Below, one piece after another: positions 63,702 to 64,000 of a DNA stretch of 64,000 bases. The notes under the pieces are model-generated. The model searched no databases. It saw nothing but the letters and a program-made list of their open reading frames with translations, and was not told the origin of the DNA. Position numbers and translations under genes: made by a program. Each line of letters opens with the position of its first letter. The first letter of the stretch is position 1. Source of the DNA: Minicystis rosea (GTDB lineage: Bacteria > Myxococcota_A > Polyangia > Polyangiales > Polyangiaceae); assembly GCA_001931535.1 (NCBI GenBank), contig CP016211.1, forward strand, positions 10,772,377-10,836,376, in the 5' to 3' direction.

Positions 63702-64000
63702 TCACTTGTGCTTGAGGGTGACGGGGGCCTCGCGCACGATGGTGGCGTCGGGCCCGGCCACGCGGATCACGCCTTCGATGACGTCGCCTTTGATGGTGCC
63801 GACGAGCACGCCGAACATGGCATCGGGGGCGCGCGGATCGTCGGGAGAGACGCTGGTGCTCAGCATGGCTCCTTCGGCTTTGCCGGTGATCACGCCGCCG
63901 CCGAGCGCGCCTTTGAGCTTGCCGCGCACGTCGCCTTCGGGACCGATGGTGATCTCCACCGTCCCCGGGCCGGCGGCCTTCTTCCCATCATCGGCGGCCA
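63702..64000 (-). CDS. Unknown protein, C-terminal fragment
   Basis: The frame continues past the right edge, so the start is missing; about 99 residues are visible. The upstream part AADDGKKAAGPG is linker-like, then EITIGPEGDVRGKLKGALGGGVITGKAEGAML and GVLVGTIKGDVIEGVIRVAG form regular short beta strands with Gly turns. No family is recognised. Possibly an exported beta-rich protein, but the N-terminus is not visible. Confidence 0.7.
   Translation of the reverse strand, partial: AADDGKKAAGPGTVEITIGPEGDVRGKLKGALGGGVITGKAEGAMLSTSVSPDDPRAPDAMFGVLVGTIKGDVIEGVIRVAGPDATIVREAPVTLKHK

Overview
The window is high-GC, densely packed bacterial chromosome. It suggests a myxobacterium of the Polyangia (Sorangium/Polyangium-like). 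The basis is the run of small Cys-rich and SBBP-type lipoproteins, the GCGARSSL-type lipoprotein start, a myxobacterial-type PilZ protein, multi-domain sensor kinases, a FtsEX-EnvC locus and tail-decorated housekeeping proteins. This is family recognition from sequence reading; no database was searched. I saw no rRNA, tRNA, CRISPR array or insertion sequence.

Layout. 0-4.4 kb: the end of a MoxR ATPase and its VWA partner, then two aromatic amino-acid genes: a chorismate mutase-prephenate dehydratase, and an overlapping gene that fuses a second prephenate dehydratase-ACT module to a DAHP synthase. 4.5-7.0 kb (minus): VOC protein, zinc-type oxidoreductase, small histidine kinase. 7.0-8.1 kb: gene-poor DNA with a degenerate GAAGC repeat. 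8.1-13.6 kb: two lipoproteins, then a hybrid kinase with two kinase cores and its response regulator. 13.7-19.2 kb: TSUP permease, TIGR03960-type radical SAM protein and two convergent lipoproteins. 19.4-21.6 kb: uvrB. 22.0-29.2 kb: a type VI secretion spike island (VgrG, DUF2169-pentapeptide, pentapeptide, DUF3540, DUF4150/PAAR-like) with no sheath, membrane or ClpV genes nearby.

29.3-35.8 kb: lipoprotein, penicillin-acylase-family lipoprotein, a solitary PglZ/alkaline-phosphatase-like protein and a DUF1295 membrane protein. 35.8-44.0 kb: the most unusual block, a 1700-residue HEAT-repeat/HExxH/VWA protein, a SRPBCC-DUF5939-class III cyclase and a MoxR-type AAA+ ATPase, all on one strand with short gaps. 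Next come a probable PAAR-like amidase effector (44.1 kb), a DUF2914 lipoprotein and an SDR enzyme. 46.5-49.2 kb (minus): ftsE-ftsX-envC-like. 49.2-54.5 kb: formyltransferase, a PilZ protein with a long AQPAPQPQY repeat, and a peptidase/beta-propeller/beta-barrel fusion.

54.5-56.4 kb holds very small genes and a nest of hairpin repeats, including a 17-codon ORF with a strong ribosome binding site and its own terminator. 56.4-63.6 kb: thymidine kinase, a transpeptidase, a porin, PhoH and a GAF/HD-GYP protein with a large insertion. The window ends inside an unrecognised gene. The best candidates for an undescribed system are the HEAT-peptidase-VWA/cyclase/MoxR block, the prephenate dehydratase-DAHP synthase fusion, the T6SS island with its probable distant amidase cargo, and the 17-residue peptide gene.
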